Shown here in pieces: positions 26,362-34,659 of a stretch of 64,000 bases of DNA. Location: the NCBI RefSeq assembly GCF_016894265.1, contig NZ_CP069791.1, positions 186,001 through 250,000 of the forward strand, in the 5' to 3' direction. Under the pieces are notes generated by a model. It ran no database searches. It had not been told where the DNA came from and was given only the letters and a program-made list of their open reading frames with translations. The stretch comes from Corynebacterium tuberculostearicum (GTDB lineage: Bacteria; Actinomycetota; Actinomycetes; Mycobacteriales; Mycobacteriaceae). The stretch's first letter is position 1. Each line of letters opens with the position of its first letter. The translations under genes and the position numbers were made by a program.

Positions 26362-27273
26362 ATGTACACGCGAAAAGACCTCATCGAAGAAGGAATGACT
26401 CAATACCGAATTGAAAAGGAGGTGGCAGAGGGCAGACTCCTCCGTCTTAGGCGCAATTGCTATGTCTCGGCGGAGGCGAGTGCGAAGGATAAGCTCGCCG
26501 CGGTGGCGCAGCTTTATCCGGATGCGGTGTTTACGGGAACGGCGGCGCTTGCTGCCTACGGTTTATGCGAGGTGCGGCTGCCGGCAACGATTCGGGTGGA
26601 TAACAATTGCCGGGCGCGGGCGGATGGGCTGGTGCGTACTGTGAGGTCGCGGCCGGTGCCGGTAAATCGGGTAAAGGGCGTAAAGATGGCGTTGCCCGCG
26701 CAGGCGGTGGCAGATGCGCTGAGCTTCGAGCGCTGTGGCGAGTGGCTGCTCAAAGAGGCCCTGGCGCAGGCCTACCGCGGGCTCAACGGAAGGGGGAGAT
26801 TCGCGGCTGATTTAGAGCTGGTGACCAGCAAGAAAAGGGACGCGGTGCGCGAGTTAGCGAGGCTGGCGCCGGTGGGGACGGCATCGAAGTGGGAGCAGCG
26901 GATGTTTCGCGAGATGCGGCGGGTGGGTCTCAAGCCGGTGCCGAATTTCCGGCTGGGACCGTACACCTGGGATTTAGGATTCGAAGCGGGAACGACCGTG
27001 GTGGACTTGGACTCGCTTTACTATCACACGCCGGAGAATAATCACCGGGAATTCCTCATCGGGACGTGGAAGACCAATCACGCGGTGCAGCACGGGTGGG
27101 CGCCGCTAAAGTTTACGGATGAGTGCACCGACTACCACCTCAAGCTGGTGGTGGAGACGGTGCAGGAGACGGTGGCGCATCGCCGCAGCGTGCGCGGGTT
27201 AAAGAGCAGGCCGCAGAAGGTGCGTCGGGCGCTGGCGACTCCGGCGTGGAGGTTTCACCAGAGCCTGCTCTAG
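26362..27273 (+). CDS. Orphan AbiEi-like antitoxin domain protein
   Basis: A 303-residue protein. The N-terminal 40 residues (YTRKDLIEEGMTQYRIEKEV, then GRLLRLRRNCYV) match the winged-helix AbiEi antitoxin domain of type IV systems. The C-terminal part (about 190-260) has PNFRLGPYTWDLGFEAGTTVVDLDS, resembling the DUF559/Vsr-type PD-(D/E)XK nuclease core, but I cannot confirm all catalytic residues. No AbiEii nucleotidyltransferase toxin gene is adjacent, so this is not a classical AbiE pair. Many actinobacterial proteins share this architecture without known function. A large inverted repeat lies upstream. Confidence 0.75.
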   Translation: MYTRKDLIEEGMTQYRIEKEVAEGRLLRLRRNCYVSAEASAKDKLAAVAQLYPDAVFTGTAALAAYGLCEVRLPATIRVDNNCRARADGLVRTVRSRPVPVNRVKGVKMALPAQAVADALSFERCGEWLLKEALAQAYRGLNGRGRFAADLELVTSKKRDAVRELARLAPVGTASKWEQRMFREMRRVGLKPVPNFRLGPYTWDLGFEAGTTVVDLDSLYYHTPENNHREFLIGTWKTNHAVQHGWAPLKFTDECTDYHLKLVVETVQETVAHRRSVRGLKSRPQKVRRALATPAWRFHQSLL

Positions 27274-27276
27274 GCC

Positions 27277-28308
27277 CTAGTCAGCAAGGTGCGATTCAGC
27301 AAGGTGCGGCCAGCAGTCGCGCACGCGGTCGAACCACCAATCGCGGCGGTCGGCGGGGGCGGCGAGCGCGGCGAGGCGGTCTGGGTCGGGGGCGAGGATA
27401 TCGGCGGGAAGGTGGCCATCGACAAGCGGGCGAGGGGCGGTGACATCCTCTTCAAAGAGGGAGCCGGTGGCAAGGCCGGCGGCGGCCGGGGTGACGTCGA
27501 TGTCCTCGTCGTCGTAGATGCGCGGGAGGGCGGCGACGGCCGCAAGGCCCATATTGATGCCGATGGAGGTATCGAGTGCGGAGGCCACCGTGATATCCAT
27601 ATGGCGCTGGCGCAGGTGTTGGGCCACCTCGAGGACGCGGCGCACGCCGCCAAGCGGGGCAGGCTTGACCACGGCGACGTCCGCGGCCTGCAACTCGGCC
27701 ACGCGATAAGGGTCCGCGACCTTACGAATGGATTCATCGGCGGCGACGCGCACAAAGAGGCCGGCGCGCATAAGGCGGCCGCGGACCTGGGCAAGCTCCT
27801 CAGTGGTGGCGCAGGGCTGTTCCATATAATCCAGCGGCATCATCATCTGCGCGGCCTCGACCGCCTCATCGACGGTCCAGCCGCCGTTGGCGTCCACGCG
27901 CAGGATGGGGATATCGCCGCGTTGGGTGACGGCGTCGCGGACGGCGCGGACGCGAGTGGCGTCGTCGGCAAGCGTGTGTCCCTTCTCCGCCACCTTGATT
28001 TTGAAGGTGCGGCAGCCGGGGTAGCGCTCCACCACGGCCGGAACCTCGCTGGCGGGTACGGCCGGGATGGTGGCGTTGACCTCGATGGAATCGCGCACCG
28101 GCTCCGGAAATCCCTCGTAGGCGGCCTCGAGCCCGGCGCGCAGCCACGCGGCGGACTCGGCCGGGCCGTATTCCAGGAAGGGCGCGAACTCGCCCCAGCC
28201 GGCCGGGCCCTCGATGAGCAGGGCCTCCCTAGTGGTAATGCCGCGGAAACGCACGGCGAGCGGAAGGGAGACTACGTGGGCGCGGTCGAGGACGTCATCG
28301 ATATGCAT
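27277..28308 (-). CDS. menC: o-Succinylbenzoate synthase MenC
   Basis: Enolase-superfamily dehydratase making o-succinylbenzoate from SHCHC in menaquinone synthesis. It has 343 residues. The catalytic lysine lies in FKIKVAEKG, metal ligands in LRVDANGGW, DYMEQPC and VAADES, and the second lysine in VVKPAPLGG. The start at 28308 (MHIDDVLDRA) is chosen because TACCAT lies 7 nt before it; the in-frame ATG at 28317 is part of that box. It converges on the AbiEi-like gene with a 3-nt gap. Confidence 0.94.
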   Translation of the reverse strand: MHIDDVLDRAHVVSLPLAVRFRGITTREALLIEGPAGWGEFAPFLEYGPAESAAWLRAGLEAAYEGFPEPVRDSIEVNATIPAVPASEVPAVVERYPGCRTFKIKVAEKGHTLADDATRVRAVRDAVTQRGDIPILRVDANGGWTVDEAVEAAQMMMPLDYMEQPCATTEELAQVRGRLMRAGLFVRVAADESIRKVADPYRVAELQAADVAVVKPAPLGGVRRVLEVAQHLRQRHMDITVASALDTSIGINMGLAAVAALPRIYDDEDIDVTPAAAGLATGSLFEEDVTAPRPLVDGHLPADILAPDPDRLAALAAPADRRDWWFDRVRDCWPHLAESHLAD

Positions 28309-28315
28309 GGCCTTC

Positions 28316-28321
28316 ATGGTA
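28316..28321 (-). promoter_or_regulatory. -10 box of menC, leaderless type
   Basis: TACCAT on the reverse strand, GAAGGCC, then ATG. This is the same box and spacing as at the SbnA-like operon (8007-8012). Confidence 0.45.
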
Positions 28322-28335
28322 GCGCCCGCCGGCCG

Positions 28336-28364
28336 TTGACCCCTCCCCCGCTCTGCGCTATTTT
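28336..28364 (+). promoter_or_regulatory. Promoter of the DIP1984-family gene
   Basis: TTGACC, 17 nt, TATTTT: a near-consensus sigma-A promoter. It starts a leader of about 22 nt that contains the AAAGGAGG ribosome site. Confidence 0.6.
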
Positions 28365-28392
28365 GGGAACCTATACCAATAAAGGAGGAATT

Positions 28393-28854
28393 ATGCTGCT
28401 AGCTGAGGCATTGGCGGAGCGTGCGCAGGCGCAGGAGCGCCTCAATAGCCTGCACGAGCGGCTGCTCACCGTGGCCCGCGTGCAGGAGGGCGATACCCCG
28501 GATGAGGATCCGCAGGAGCTGCTGCGCGAGCTCGACGGCGTGGCCGGGCGCATCGATGAGCTGGTGCAGGCCATCAATGCGACGAATATCGCCACCGCCT
28601 TTGATGAGAAGAGGAACCTGATGGAAGCCCTCGCGCTTCGCGACGGCCTCTTGCGCAAGCGCCGCATCTACCACGACCTGGCGCAGCGGGCGGGCACGCG
28701 CTCGGATCGCTATTCCCGCACTGAGATTAAGTTTGTCTCCACCATCCCGGTGGCGGATCTGCGCAAGCGCGTCGACGATCTGTCTAAGCAGTACCGCGAG
28801 CTGGATACCCGCATCCAGCAGCTGAACTGGAATACCGAACTGAAAAACGGATAG
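28393..28854 (+). CDS. DIP1984 family protein
   Basis: A 153-residue, almost entirely helical protein of the DIP1984 (septicolysin-related) family; its biochemical role is unknown. Two long helical hairpins are visible: LAERAQAQERLNSLHERLL, ELLRELDGVAGRIDELVQAIN, then LRKRVDDLSKQYRELDTRIQQLNW at the C terminus. AAAGGAGGAATT before the ATG is one of the strongest ribosome sites in the window, and with the good promoter suggests high expression. The open frame continues upstream across menC, but that part is antisense. Confidence 0.88.
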   Translation: MLLAEALAERAQAQERLNSLHERLLTVARVQEGDTPDEDPQELLRELDGVAGRIDELVQAINATNIATAFDEKRNLMEALALRDGLLRKRRIYHDLAQRAGTRSDRYSRTEIKFVSTIPVADLRKRVDDLSKQYRELDTRIQQLNWNTELKNG

Positions 28855-28858
28855 TCAT

Positions 28859-28884
28859 ATCGCGCGCTGCTTAGAGCGCGCGAT
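28859..28884 (+). terminator. Strong GC hairpin after the DIP1984-family gene
   Basis: ATCGCGCGCT-GCTTAG-AGCGCGCGAT, a 10-bp stem starting 4 nt after the stop. It lacks a T-run, so it may stabilise the mRNA end or pause transcription rather than terminate alone. Confidence 0.5.
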
Positions 28885-29147
28885 GGTAGCCCACACACCT
28901 GCAGCGAGCAGGCCCCCACCCTGGAGGGGAAAATCCTGGGACACTGGCCCCCTTTAGCGCTTTAAGGGGCGGGGAGTTCGAGTCTCCCCATGGCATGGAG
29001 TACCGCGCTGGTATGGCGTACACGGGTATTGTGCGGGGCAACAACCTCGCAGTATCGCGTATTGATTATTACCGGCCTGCTGGGCAGCGTGTGTGGGTGA
29101 GGGTTGGGAATGGGGACTATTCTTCTTTTGCCACTAAGCTGGCCTTT
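28885..29147. other. Non-coding stretch with a tRNA-like T arm
   Basis: About 260 bases before menB. GGGAG-TTCGAGT-CTCCC (28972-28988) is a canonical tRNA T arm, preceded by a CCCCTT/AAGGGG hairpin (28949-28969). I cannot find a matching acceptor, D arm or anticodon arm, so no functional tRNA is called. The menB promoter must lie in the remaining part; TAAGCT (29136-29141) 6 nt before the ATG is a leaderless-type candidate. Confidence 0.4.
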
Positions 29148-30116
29148 ATGAGCGAGCAGAGAAAATACAGCACCGATAATCCCTTTCGATCGGAATTGTG
29201 GCATTCCGTAGAAGGGTTTGAAGACCTGACGGATATCACTTATCACCGGCTCAACGGCGAGGGCCGCAAGAACGGCATCGTGCGCATCGCCTTCGACCGC
29301 CCTGAGGTGCGCAATGCCTTTCGCCCGCATACCGTAGACGAGCTCTACCGCGCCCTTGACCACGCCCGCCGCACGCCGGATGTGGGCACGATTTTGCTCA
29401 CCGGCAATGGTCCGTCCGACAAGGATGGCGGCTGGGCTTTTTGTTCGGGCGGCGACCAGCGCATTCGCGGCCGCTCCGGGTACCGCTACGCCACCGAGCA
29501 CGCCCATGATGACGCCACCGCGGATGAATCCACCGTGGACACCGCCCGCGAGAAGGTGGAAGGCGGCCGCCTACATATCCTCGAGGTCCAACGCCTTATC
29601 CGCACCATGCCCAAGGTGGTTATCGCCGTGGTCAATGGTTGGGCGGCCGGCGGCGGACACTCGCTGCACGTGGTCTGCGATATGACGGTCGCCTCCCGCC
29701 AAGAGGCGCGCTTCAAGCAGACGGATGCGGACGTGGGGTCCTTCGACGCCGGTTACGGCTCGGCCTATCTTGCAAAGATGGTGGGCCAAAAATTCGCCCG
29801 CGAGATTTTCTTCTTGGGCCGCACCTACGATGCCCAGCGCATGTACGAAATGGGGGCAGTCAACGAGGTCGCGGACCACGGCGAGCTGGAAGACGCCGCC
29901 ATCCGCATGGGCCAGGAGATCAACATGAAGTCCCCCACCGCCCAGCGCATGCTCAAATTCGCCTTCAACCTCACCGATGATGGCCTTATGGGCCAGCAAG
30001 TCTTTGCCGGCGAGGCCACCCGCTTGGCCTATATGACCGACGAGGCCGTCGAGGGCAAGGAGTCCTTCCTAGAAAAGCGCGAGCCTAATTGGGATAGCTT
30101 CCCGTACTACTACTAA
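29148..30116 (+). CDS. menB: 1,4-Dihydroxy-2-naphthoyl-CoA synthase MenB
   Basis: Crotonase-family ring-closing enzyme of menaquinone synthesis. It has 322 residues from ATG 29148. Typical MenB blocks: NGIVRIAFDRPEVRNAFRPHTVDEL, then WAFCSGGDQRIRGRSGY, VNGWAAGGGHSLHVVCDMT for the oxyanion hole, and ARFKQTDADVGSFDAGYGSAYLAKMVGQK. The C terminus WDSFPYYY is conserved in actinobacterial MenB. The upstream frame before 29148 is not MenB-like. Its stop overlaps the next small gene (TAATG). Confidence 0.96.
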   Translation: MSEQRKYSTDNPFRSELWHSVEGFEDLTDITYHRLNGEGRKNGIVRIAFDRPEVRNAFRPHTVDELYRALDHARRTPDVGTILLTGNGPSDKDGGWAFCSGGDQRIRGRSGYRYATEHAHDDATADESTVDTAREKVEGGRLHILEVQRLIRTMPKVVIAVVNGWAAGGGHSLHVVCDMTVASRQEARFKQTDADVGSFDAGYGSAYLAKMVGQKFAREIFFLGRTYDAQRMYEMGAVNEVADHGELEDAAIRMGQEINMKSPTAQRMLKFAFNLTDDGLMGQQVFAGEATRLAYMTDEAVEGKESFLEKREPNWDSFPYYY

Positions 30117-30241
30117 TGCTTATCGCTTTTTGTATCGGCATTGCCGTCGTGGCCACGGGTGCGCTCGTGGTCGGGCGCATTGTGTTGCTGCGCGGCATAC
30201 GCAAGGCGGAAAAAGACGAATCCCGCCCCTTTGACAGCTAA
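30116..30241 (+). CDS. 41-residue membrane microprotein between menB and menE
   Basis: A small open frame translationally coupled to menB: its ATG shares the last A of the menB stop (TAATG). It encodes one hydrophobic segment (LIAFCIGIAVVATGALVVG, residues 2-20), then a basic stretch RIVLLRGIRKAEKDESR, consistent with a single-pass membrane peptide. It ends 11 nt before the menE start, so it lies inside the menB-menE operon. I do not know a characterised homologue. Coupling and composition argue that it is real. Confidence 0.55.
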   Translation: MLIAFCIGIAVVATGALVVGRIVLLRGIRKAEKDESRPFDS

Positions 30242-30252
30242 AATCGACGGCC

Positions 30253-31389
30253 GTGACTATCCTCTCCCCTCTTCCGGTTGACCCCCACTCCCCGGCCGCC
30301 ATCCTCCCGGACCTGGAGGACGCCATCGCCGGGCAGGCCTGCTTTTTGCCGCTCCCGCTTGCCGACGCCACCCGCGCCACCCTCCTGCGCAATACTCAAC
30401 GCGCCGGCGAGCCCATCGACTCCAGCATCGCCCTGGTGATGTCCACCTCTGGCTCCACTGGCACGCCGAAAGGCGCGCAGCTCACCCCAGCAAACCTGGT
30501 GGCCAGCGCGGATGCCACCCACCAGGTGCTCGGCGGCACCGGCCAGTGGCTGCTCGCCATGCCGGCCCACCACATCGCCGGCATCCAGGTACTGGTGCGC
30601 TCGCTGGTAGCGGGCGTCGACCCGCTGTGCATGGATCTCAGCGAGGGCTTCGATATACCCACCTTCGCCCGCGCGGCCGCAGATCTCGACCGTACCGGGG
30701 ACCGCACCTATACCGCGCTCACCCCGCTACAACTGGCTAAGGCCATGGATTCGGTCGAAGGCATCGACGCGCTGCGCACCTTTGACTCCATCCTTGTCGG
30801 TGGCGCGGCCATCAACCCGCGCCTGCGCGCAGCGGCCGAGGAACTGGGCATTGCGGTGGTGGCGACGTATGGGTCGTCTGAAACCGCCGGTGGCTGCGTC
30901 TACGATGGTAGGCCGATTCCCGGCGCGCAGGTCCGCGTCCAGGACGGCCGCATCCTCTTAGGTGGGCCCACCATCGCCCACGGCTACCGCAACGCGCCCG
31001 AGCACGAAGCCTTCCGCGAGCCGGGCTGGTTCGCCACTTCCGACGGCGGCTTTATCAACGCCGGCACCCTCACCGTCACTGGCCGACTGGATAATGTCAT
31101 CGATTCCGGTGGCCTCAAGCTGCACCCAGAGGCGCTAGAAACCGAAATCCTCAAGGTTAAGGGCGTGGACCATGCCTGCGTCGTCGGCGTGCCACACCCG
31201 CGGCTCGGCCAGGCAATCATGGCGGCGTATACCGGCTGGGCCGATATCGGCGATATCCTCGAAGCCCTCGAGGACGCCGAGCTTCCCCGCTGGCAGATAC
31301 CGAAAGACATCAAGCGCCTCGCGGAATTTCCCACGGCCGGGCCAGGCAAAATAGACCGCCGCGCGGTGGCGCGCATCTTCGGCGCTTAG
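30253..31389 (+). CDS. menE: o-Succinylbenzoate-CoA ligase MenE
   Basis: Adenylate-forming enzyme that activates o-succinylbenzoate for MenB. At 378 residues it belongs to the short actinobacterial form. The P-loop MSTSGSTGTPKGAQLT (about residues 62-77), ATYGSSETAGG and the C-terminal GRLDNVIDSGGLKLHPE hinge, and a final lysine in GPGKIDRRA are visible. It starts with GTG. It shares an operon with menB and the 41-residue gene, and its stop overlaps the end of mntR by 4 nt in a convergent arrangement. Confidence 0.95.
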   Translation: MTILSPLPVDPHSPAAILPDLEDAIAGQACFLPLPLADATRATLLRNTQRAGEPIDSSIALVMSTSGSTGTPKGAQLTPANLVASADATHQVLGGTGQWLLAMPAHHIAGIQVLVRSLVAGVDPLCMDLSEGFDIPTFARAAADLDRTGDRTYTALTPLQLAKAMDSVEGIDALRTFDSILVGGAAINPRLRAAAEELGIAVVATYGSSETAGGCVYDGRPIPGAQVRVQDGRILLGGPTIAHGYRNAPEHEAFREPGWFATSDGGFINAGTLTVTGRLDNVIDSGGLKLHPEALETEILKVKGVDHACVVGVPHPRLGQAIMAAYTGWADIGDILEALEDAELPRWQIPKDIKRLAEFPTAGPGKIDRRAVARIFGA

Positions 31390-32069
31390 CCACCTTCCAC
31401 GTCGCGCACCGCGATATCGCGCGCCGCGGATTCGCCGAGCGAAAAGCTGGCTCCATTATCCACGCTAACCTCTAGGAGGCCGGCTACCGGCGGGGCAACG
31501 ACGGTCAGCCGCACGCCTGGACGAACCCCGTGCTTGTCCAAGTAGCGCAGGAATTCGCCATCGGCGTCATTGACCTGTTCCATGGTGGCGGGAGAGTTGG
31601 GTGGGACGTCGGCAAGCGTAATGCGCGAGAGCGGCTCAGCCGTGCCATCGGCCGCCGGAATGGGATCGCCGTGGGGATCGCGCGCAGGGGCGCCGAGGAA
31701 AGCATCGATGCGCTCGACAAACCTATCGGAGGTCGCATGCTCTAGCATTTCGGCTTCCTCATGCACCTCGTCCCAGGTATAGCCCAAGGTGCGTACCAAA
31801 AAGGTCTCGAGCAGGCGGTGGCGGCGCACCATGGCCACGGCCAATTCGCGACCTTCCCGGACCAGCCGGACGCCAAAGTAACGCTCGTGTTCCACGAGTC
31901 CCTTGGCCGCGAGGCGCTTGACGGACTCGGAGGTGGTGGGCAGCTTTTGGCCGGCAGCCTTGGCCAGATCACCGAGCGGCATGGCGGTATCGCGTCCCGC
32001 CTTTTCCTCGTGGTTCCACAAAATCTTGAGGTAGTCCTGGGTGCGTTCGGGCAGCTCGCTTACGTGCAT
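31386..32069 (-). CDS. mntR: DtxR-family manganese regulator MntR
   Basis: Metal-dependent repressor of 227 residues. The N-terminal winged helix (LPERTQDYLKILWNHEEK, then GQKLPTTSESVKRLAAKGLVEH) is followed by the dimer/metal domain (VRRHRLLETFLVRTLGYTWDEVHEEAEMLEHATSD) with His and Glu ligands, and a C-terminal SH3-like domain (from about 150). Because it is divergent from a Mn/Zn-type ABC importer, like MntR-mntABCD of Corynebacterium diphtheriae, manganese is the likely ligand. TACGAT lies 7 nt before the ATG, so the mRNA may be leaderless. Confidence 0.88.
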   Translation of the reverse strand: MHVSELPERTQDYLKILWNHEEKAGRDTAMPLGDLAKAAGQKLPTTSESVKRLAAKGLVEHERYFGVRLVREGRELAVAMVRRHRLLETFLVRTLGYTWDEVHEEAEMLEHATSDRFVERIDAFLGAPARDPHGDPIPAADGTAEPLSRITLADVPPNSPATMEQVNDADGEFLRYLDKHGVRPGVRLTVVAPPVAGLLEVSVDNGASFSLGESAARDIAVRDVEGG

Positions 32070-32076
32070 TCACCCC

Positions 32077-32082
32077 ATCGTA
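32077..32082 (-). promoter_or_regulatory. -10 box of mntR, leaderless type
   Basis: TACGAT on the reverse strand, 7 nt, then ATG at 32069. Confidence 0.45.
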
Positions 32083-32126
32083 GTTCATCCTATTGCTTCC
32101 ATGAGTTTCAATATGTATGTTTTTAG

Positions 32127-32146
32127 AAGTTCACTACATTGAACTT
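32127..32146. promoter_or_regulatory. Probable MntR operator in the mntR-mntA gap
   Basis: AAGTTCA-CTACAT-TGAACTT is a perfect 7-bp inverted repeat about 30 bp before the mntA start. Its right half overlaps a TTGAAC -35-like hexamer, a fitting place for repression. The protein that binds is inferred from the adjacent regulator gene. Confidence 0.65.
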
Positions 32147-32177
32147 TGGTATTCATTTCTAATTTAAGGACTTTTCG

Positions 32178-33098
32178 TTGCAGAAAACCACCGCACTTCC
32201 CCTCGCCGTACTGCTCGCCGCTACTACGCTAACGGCCTGCTCAAGCGGCGATGACAACCACGGAGATAGCCTAAAAATCTTCGCCACCACCGGCTACTTG
32301 GCCGATGCCGCAGCCAGCCTCGCCCCCGAAGCCGATATCACCACCATGGTCGGCCCCGGCGGTGATCCGCACACCTACCAGCCCACCACGCACGATATTG
32401 AGGCTATGAAGGACGCCGACCTCGTACTTTGGAATGGCCTCCACCTCGAGGCCCAGATGGTGGACCAGCTCAAGTCCCTGGGAGACAAGCAGCTCGCGGT
32501 GGGCGATCAGCTCGATGAACAAGATCTCCTGCCCTGGCCGGAACAAGGAAAGGGCGGCGAGCAACTCTATGATCCGCATATCTGGAATAGCCCCAAGCTG
32601 TGGAGCCAGGCTGTCGAGAGCATCGGCGACAAACTTGGCGATATCGACTCCGAGCACGCCGCGGACTACTCCACTGCCGCCGATAACTACGAAAGCCAGA
32701 TCGCCGCCGCACAGGACAAGGCTAAGAAGGAACTCGCTGCTGCGAAGCCCCGCGTGCTCATCACCGGCCATGATGCTTTCAACTACTTTGGCAAGACCTT
32801 CGACTTTGACATTCACGCCACCGATTTCGTCACCACCGAGGCAACAAAATCCGCCACCGAGATCTCCGAGCTGGCCGATACCATCGCCGATAAAAAGGTC
32901 CCCGTCATCTTCAAGGACAATCAAGCCAACCCACAGGCCATCACCTCGCTGCAGCAGGCCGTGGAGTCCCGCGGCTGGAAGGTTACCGTCTCGGACGAGG
33001 AGCTCTTCGCCGATACCCTCGGACCCGACGCACCCACCGATACCTACCTTGGGGCTTTCGAGCACAACGCACACACCGTGGCAAAGGCCTTAAGCTAA
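32178..33098 (+). CDS. mntA: Manganese ABC importer, substrate-binding lipoprotein
   Basis: Cluster A-I solute-binding protein (TroA/ZnuA/MntC family) of 306 residues, anchored by a lipid. The start is TTG, with AAGGA 8 nt before it. Lipobox LTAC puts the acylated cysteine at residue 21. Metal ligands are expected from the His in GPGGDPHTYQPT, the His in YDPHIWNSPKLW, an acidic residue in the second lobe, and the Asp in GPDAPTDTYLG. There is no His-rich loop, which argues mildly for manganese rather than zinc. It leads the mntABCD operon; the next start overlaps its stop. Confidence 0.88.
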   Translation: MQKTTALPLAVLLAATTLTACSSGDDNHGDSLKIFATTGYLADAAASLAPEADITTMVGPGGDPHTYQPTTHDIEAMKDADLVLWNGLHLEAQMVDQLKSLGDKQLAVGDQLDEQDLLPWPEQGKGGEQLYDPHIWNSPKLWSQAVESIGDKLGDIDSEHAADYSTAADNYESQIAAAQDKAKKELAAAKPRVLITGHDAFNYFGKTFDFDIHATDFVTTEATKSATEISELADTIADKKVPVIFKDNQANPQAITSLQQAVESRGWKVTVSDEELFADTLGPDAPTDTYLGAFEHNAHTVAKALS

Positions 33099-33808
33099 TG
33101 CTGCGCGCCACCCACCTCACCGTAGGCTATCCGCGCACGCCCCTGCTTGCCGACGCCACCTTTGCCCTCACTCCCGCCACCATCACCGGCCTCGTGGGCG
33201 CCAACGGCTCCGGCAAGTCCACCCTTGTGCGCACCTTGGTGGGCTTGCTTCCACCGCTTCACTGCGAATCGCTCACCTTTGATGGCACCAACCTTGCCCA
33301 TTTCCGCCACCGGCTCGGTTACATGCCGCAGCACGCGGATATCGATTGGGATTTTCCGGCCACGGCCTTCGACGTCGCGCTTATGGGCCGCACCGCCGGC
33401 CTGCGCTGGTGGCAGTGGCCGAGCCGCGTCGATAAGCGCGCCGCTCACGACGCACTCGCCCGCACCGGAATGCAAGAGCACTCGCACCTGCCCATTTCGG
33501 CCCTGTCCGGCGGCCAGCGCCAGCGCGTCTTGCTCGCCCGCACGCTCGTGAGCGATCCCGAACTCATTGTCTTGGATGAGCCCTTCGCTGGGGTCGACGC
33601 CGCAAGCCAGCGCGCCATCATGGACGTGCTCCGGCAACTGCGCGCCGATGGCGCCACCATCCTGCTGGTCCACCACAACCTGGCAGAAGTCGCCGATTTC
33701 TGTGATGAGGTCCTCATGGTGGGCCAAGGCCACCTCATCGCCGCCGGCCCCACCGGCCAGGTACTGACCGAATCCGCCATCGCCGACATGTTCTGCTTGC
33801 CGTCATGA
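33098..33808 (+). CDS. mntB: Manganese ABC importer, ATPase
   Basis: Cytoplasmic ATPase of 236 residues that powers the importer. Walker A GANGSGKST near residue 34, Q-loop YMPQHADIDWDFP, signature LSGGQRQRV, Walker B LIVLDEPFAGVD and the switch histidine in LVHHNLAEV are intact. It shares one base with the end of the binding-protein gene (TAATG) and overlaps the next permease gene by 4 nt (ATGA), so the operon is translationally coupled. Confidence 0.9.
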   Translation: MLRATHLTVGYPRTPLLADATFALTPATITGLVGANGSGKSTLVRTLVGLLPPLHCESLTFDGTNLAHFRHRLGYMPQHADIDWDFPATAFDVALMGRTAGLRWWQWPSRVDKRAAHDALARTGMQEHSHLPISALSGGQRQRVLLARTLVSDPELIVLDEPFAGVDAASQRAIMDVLRQLRADGATILLVHHNLAEVADFCDEVLMVGQGHLIAAGPTGQVLTESAIADMFCLPS

Positions 33809-34659
33809 ACCCACTAGAGCTCTTTCAAGACTTCACCTATAGCCAGGCGCTGTGGGGCACCGTGCTCATCGGAGCCTGTGCCGGTGCACTCGGCCCGCTA
33901 GTCTATGTGCGCCGCACCAGCCTGCTCGCTGATGCCATTTCGCATTCCTCCCTGCCTGGCCTGCTGGTCGCCTTCATCGTGGCCACGGCCTTAGGGTGGG
34001 ACGGCCGCAATATCTGGCTGCTGTCTGCCGGCGCCATCCTCACCGGCACCCTGGCCGTCGGCTGCATTCACCTAATTCCGCGGTTGGCCCCGCTCGGCTC
34101 AACCACCGCGATGGCCGCTACGCTTACCACATTCTTCTCCATCGGCATGCTGCTCATGCAGCATATTTCCCGCCAGCCCTTGCCCGGCAAGGCCGGCATC
34201 CAGGACTACCTGTTGGGAAACGCGTCCACGCTCACGCGCGCCGATGTGAGTTCTGCGCTCGTCATTGGCGGCGGCGTCTTGCTAATTCTTTCTTCGGTAC
34301 ACACTCGGCAAGCCACCGTCGCCTTTGACGCCCCCTTTGCCCGCGTAGCCGGCATTCGCACCACGGCCTTAAATGCCCTCAGCTTCCTCTCCTTAACTGC
34401 CGTCACGGTTATAGGCGTCAAGGTGGTCGGCGTGGTCCTCATGGTGGCCGTAGTCATCAGCCCGGCCGCGGCCGCCCGCCCCTGGGTTCACCGCCTGCTT
34501 CCCTTCATTGCACTAGCCGGCTTCCTAGGCGCGCTTACTGCCGCCGTGGGTTGCTACCTTTCCATCGCCTTTGGCCCGCTGCCTACCGGCCCCATCATCG
34601 TGCTGGTGCAAGCCGCCACCGTAGCGTTCAGCCTCGTCACCAGAAAGCTTCGACCATGA
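33805..34659 (+). CDS. mntC: Manganese ABC importer, permease 1
   Basis: ABC-3 family (ZnuB/MntB-type) membrane permease of 284 residues with eight or nine hydrophobic segments. The signature region VYVRRTSLLADAISHSSLPGL near the N terminus and KVVGVVLMVAVVISPAAAARP near residue 210 are typical. It pairs with the following homologous permease to form the channel. Overlapping ATGA junctions link it to both neighbours. Confidence 0.9.
   Translation: MNPLELFQDFTYSQALWGTVLIGACAGALGPLVYVRRTSLLADAISHSSLPGLLVAFIVATALGWDGRNIWLLSAGAILTGTLAVGCIHLIPRLAPLGSTTAMAATLTTFFSIGMLLMQHISRQPLPGKAGIQDYLLGNASTLTRADVSSALVIGGGVLLILSSVHTRQATVAFDAPFARVAGIRTTALNALSFLSLTAVTVIGVKVVGVVLMVAVVISPAAAARPWVHRLLPFIALAGFLGALTAAVGCYLSIAFGPLPTGPIIVLVQAATVAFSLVTRKLRP

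Noticed and set aside
28941..28995. A tRNA gene on the + strand
   Set aside because: Only the T arm is convincing; no acceptor stem partner, D arm or anticodon arm can be paired. Kept as a finding only.
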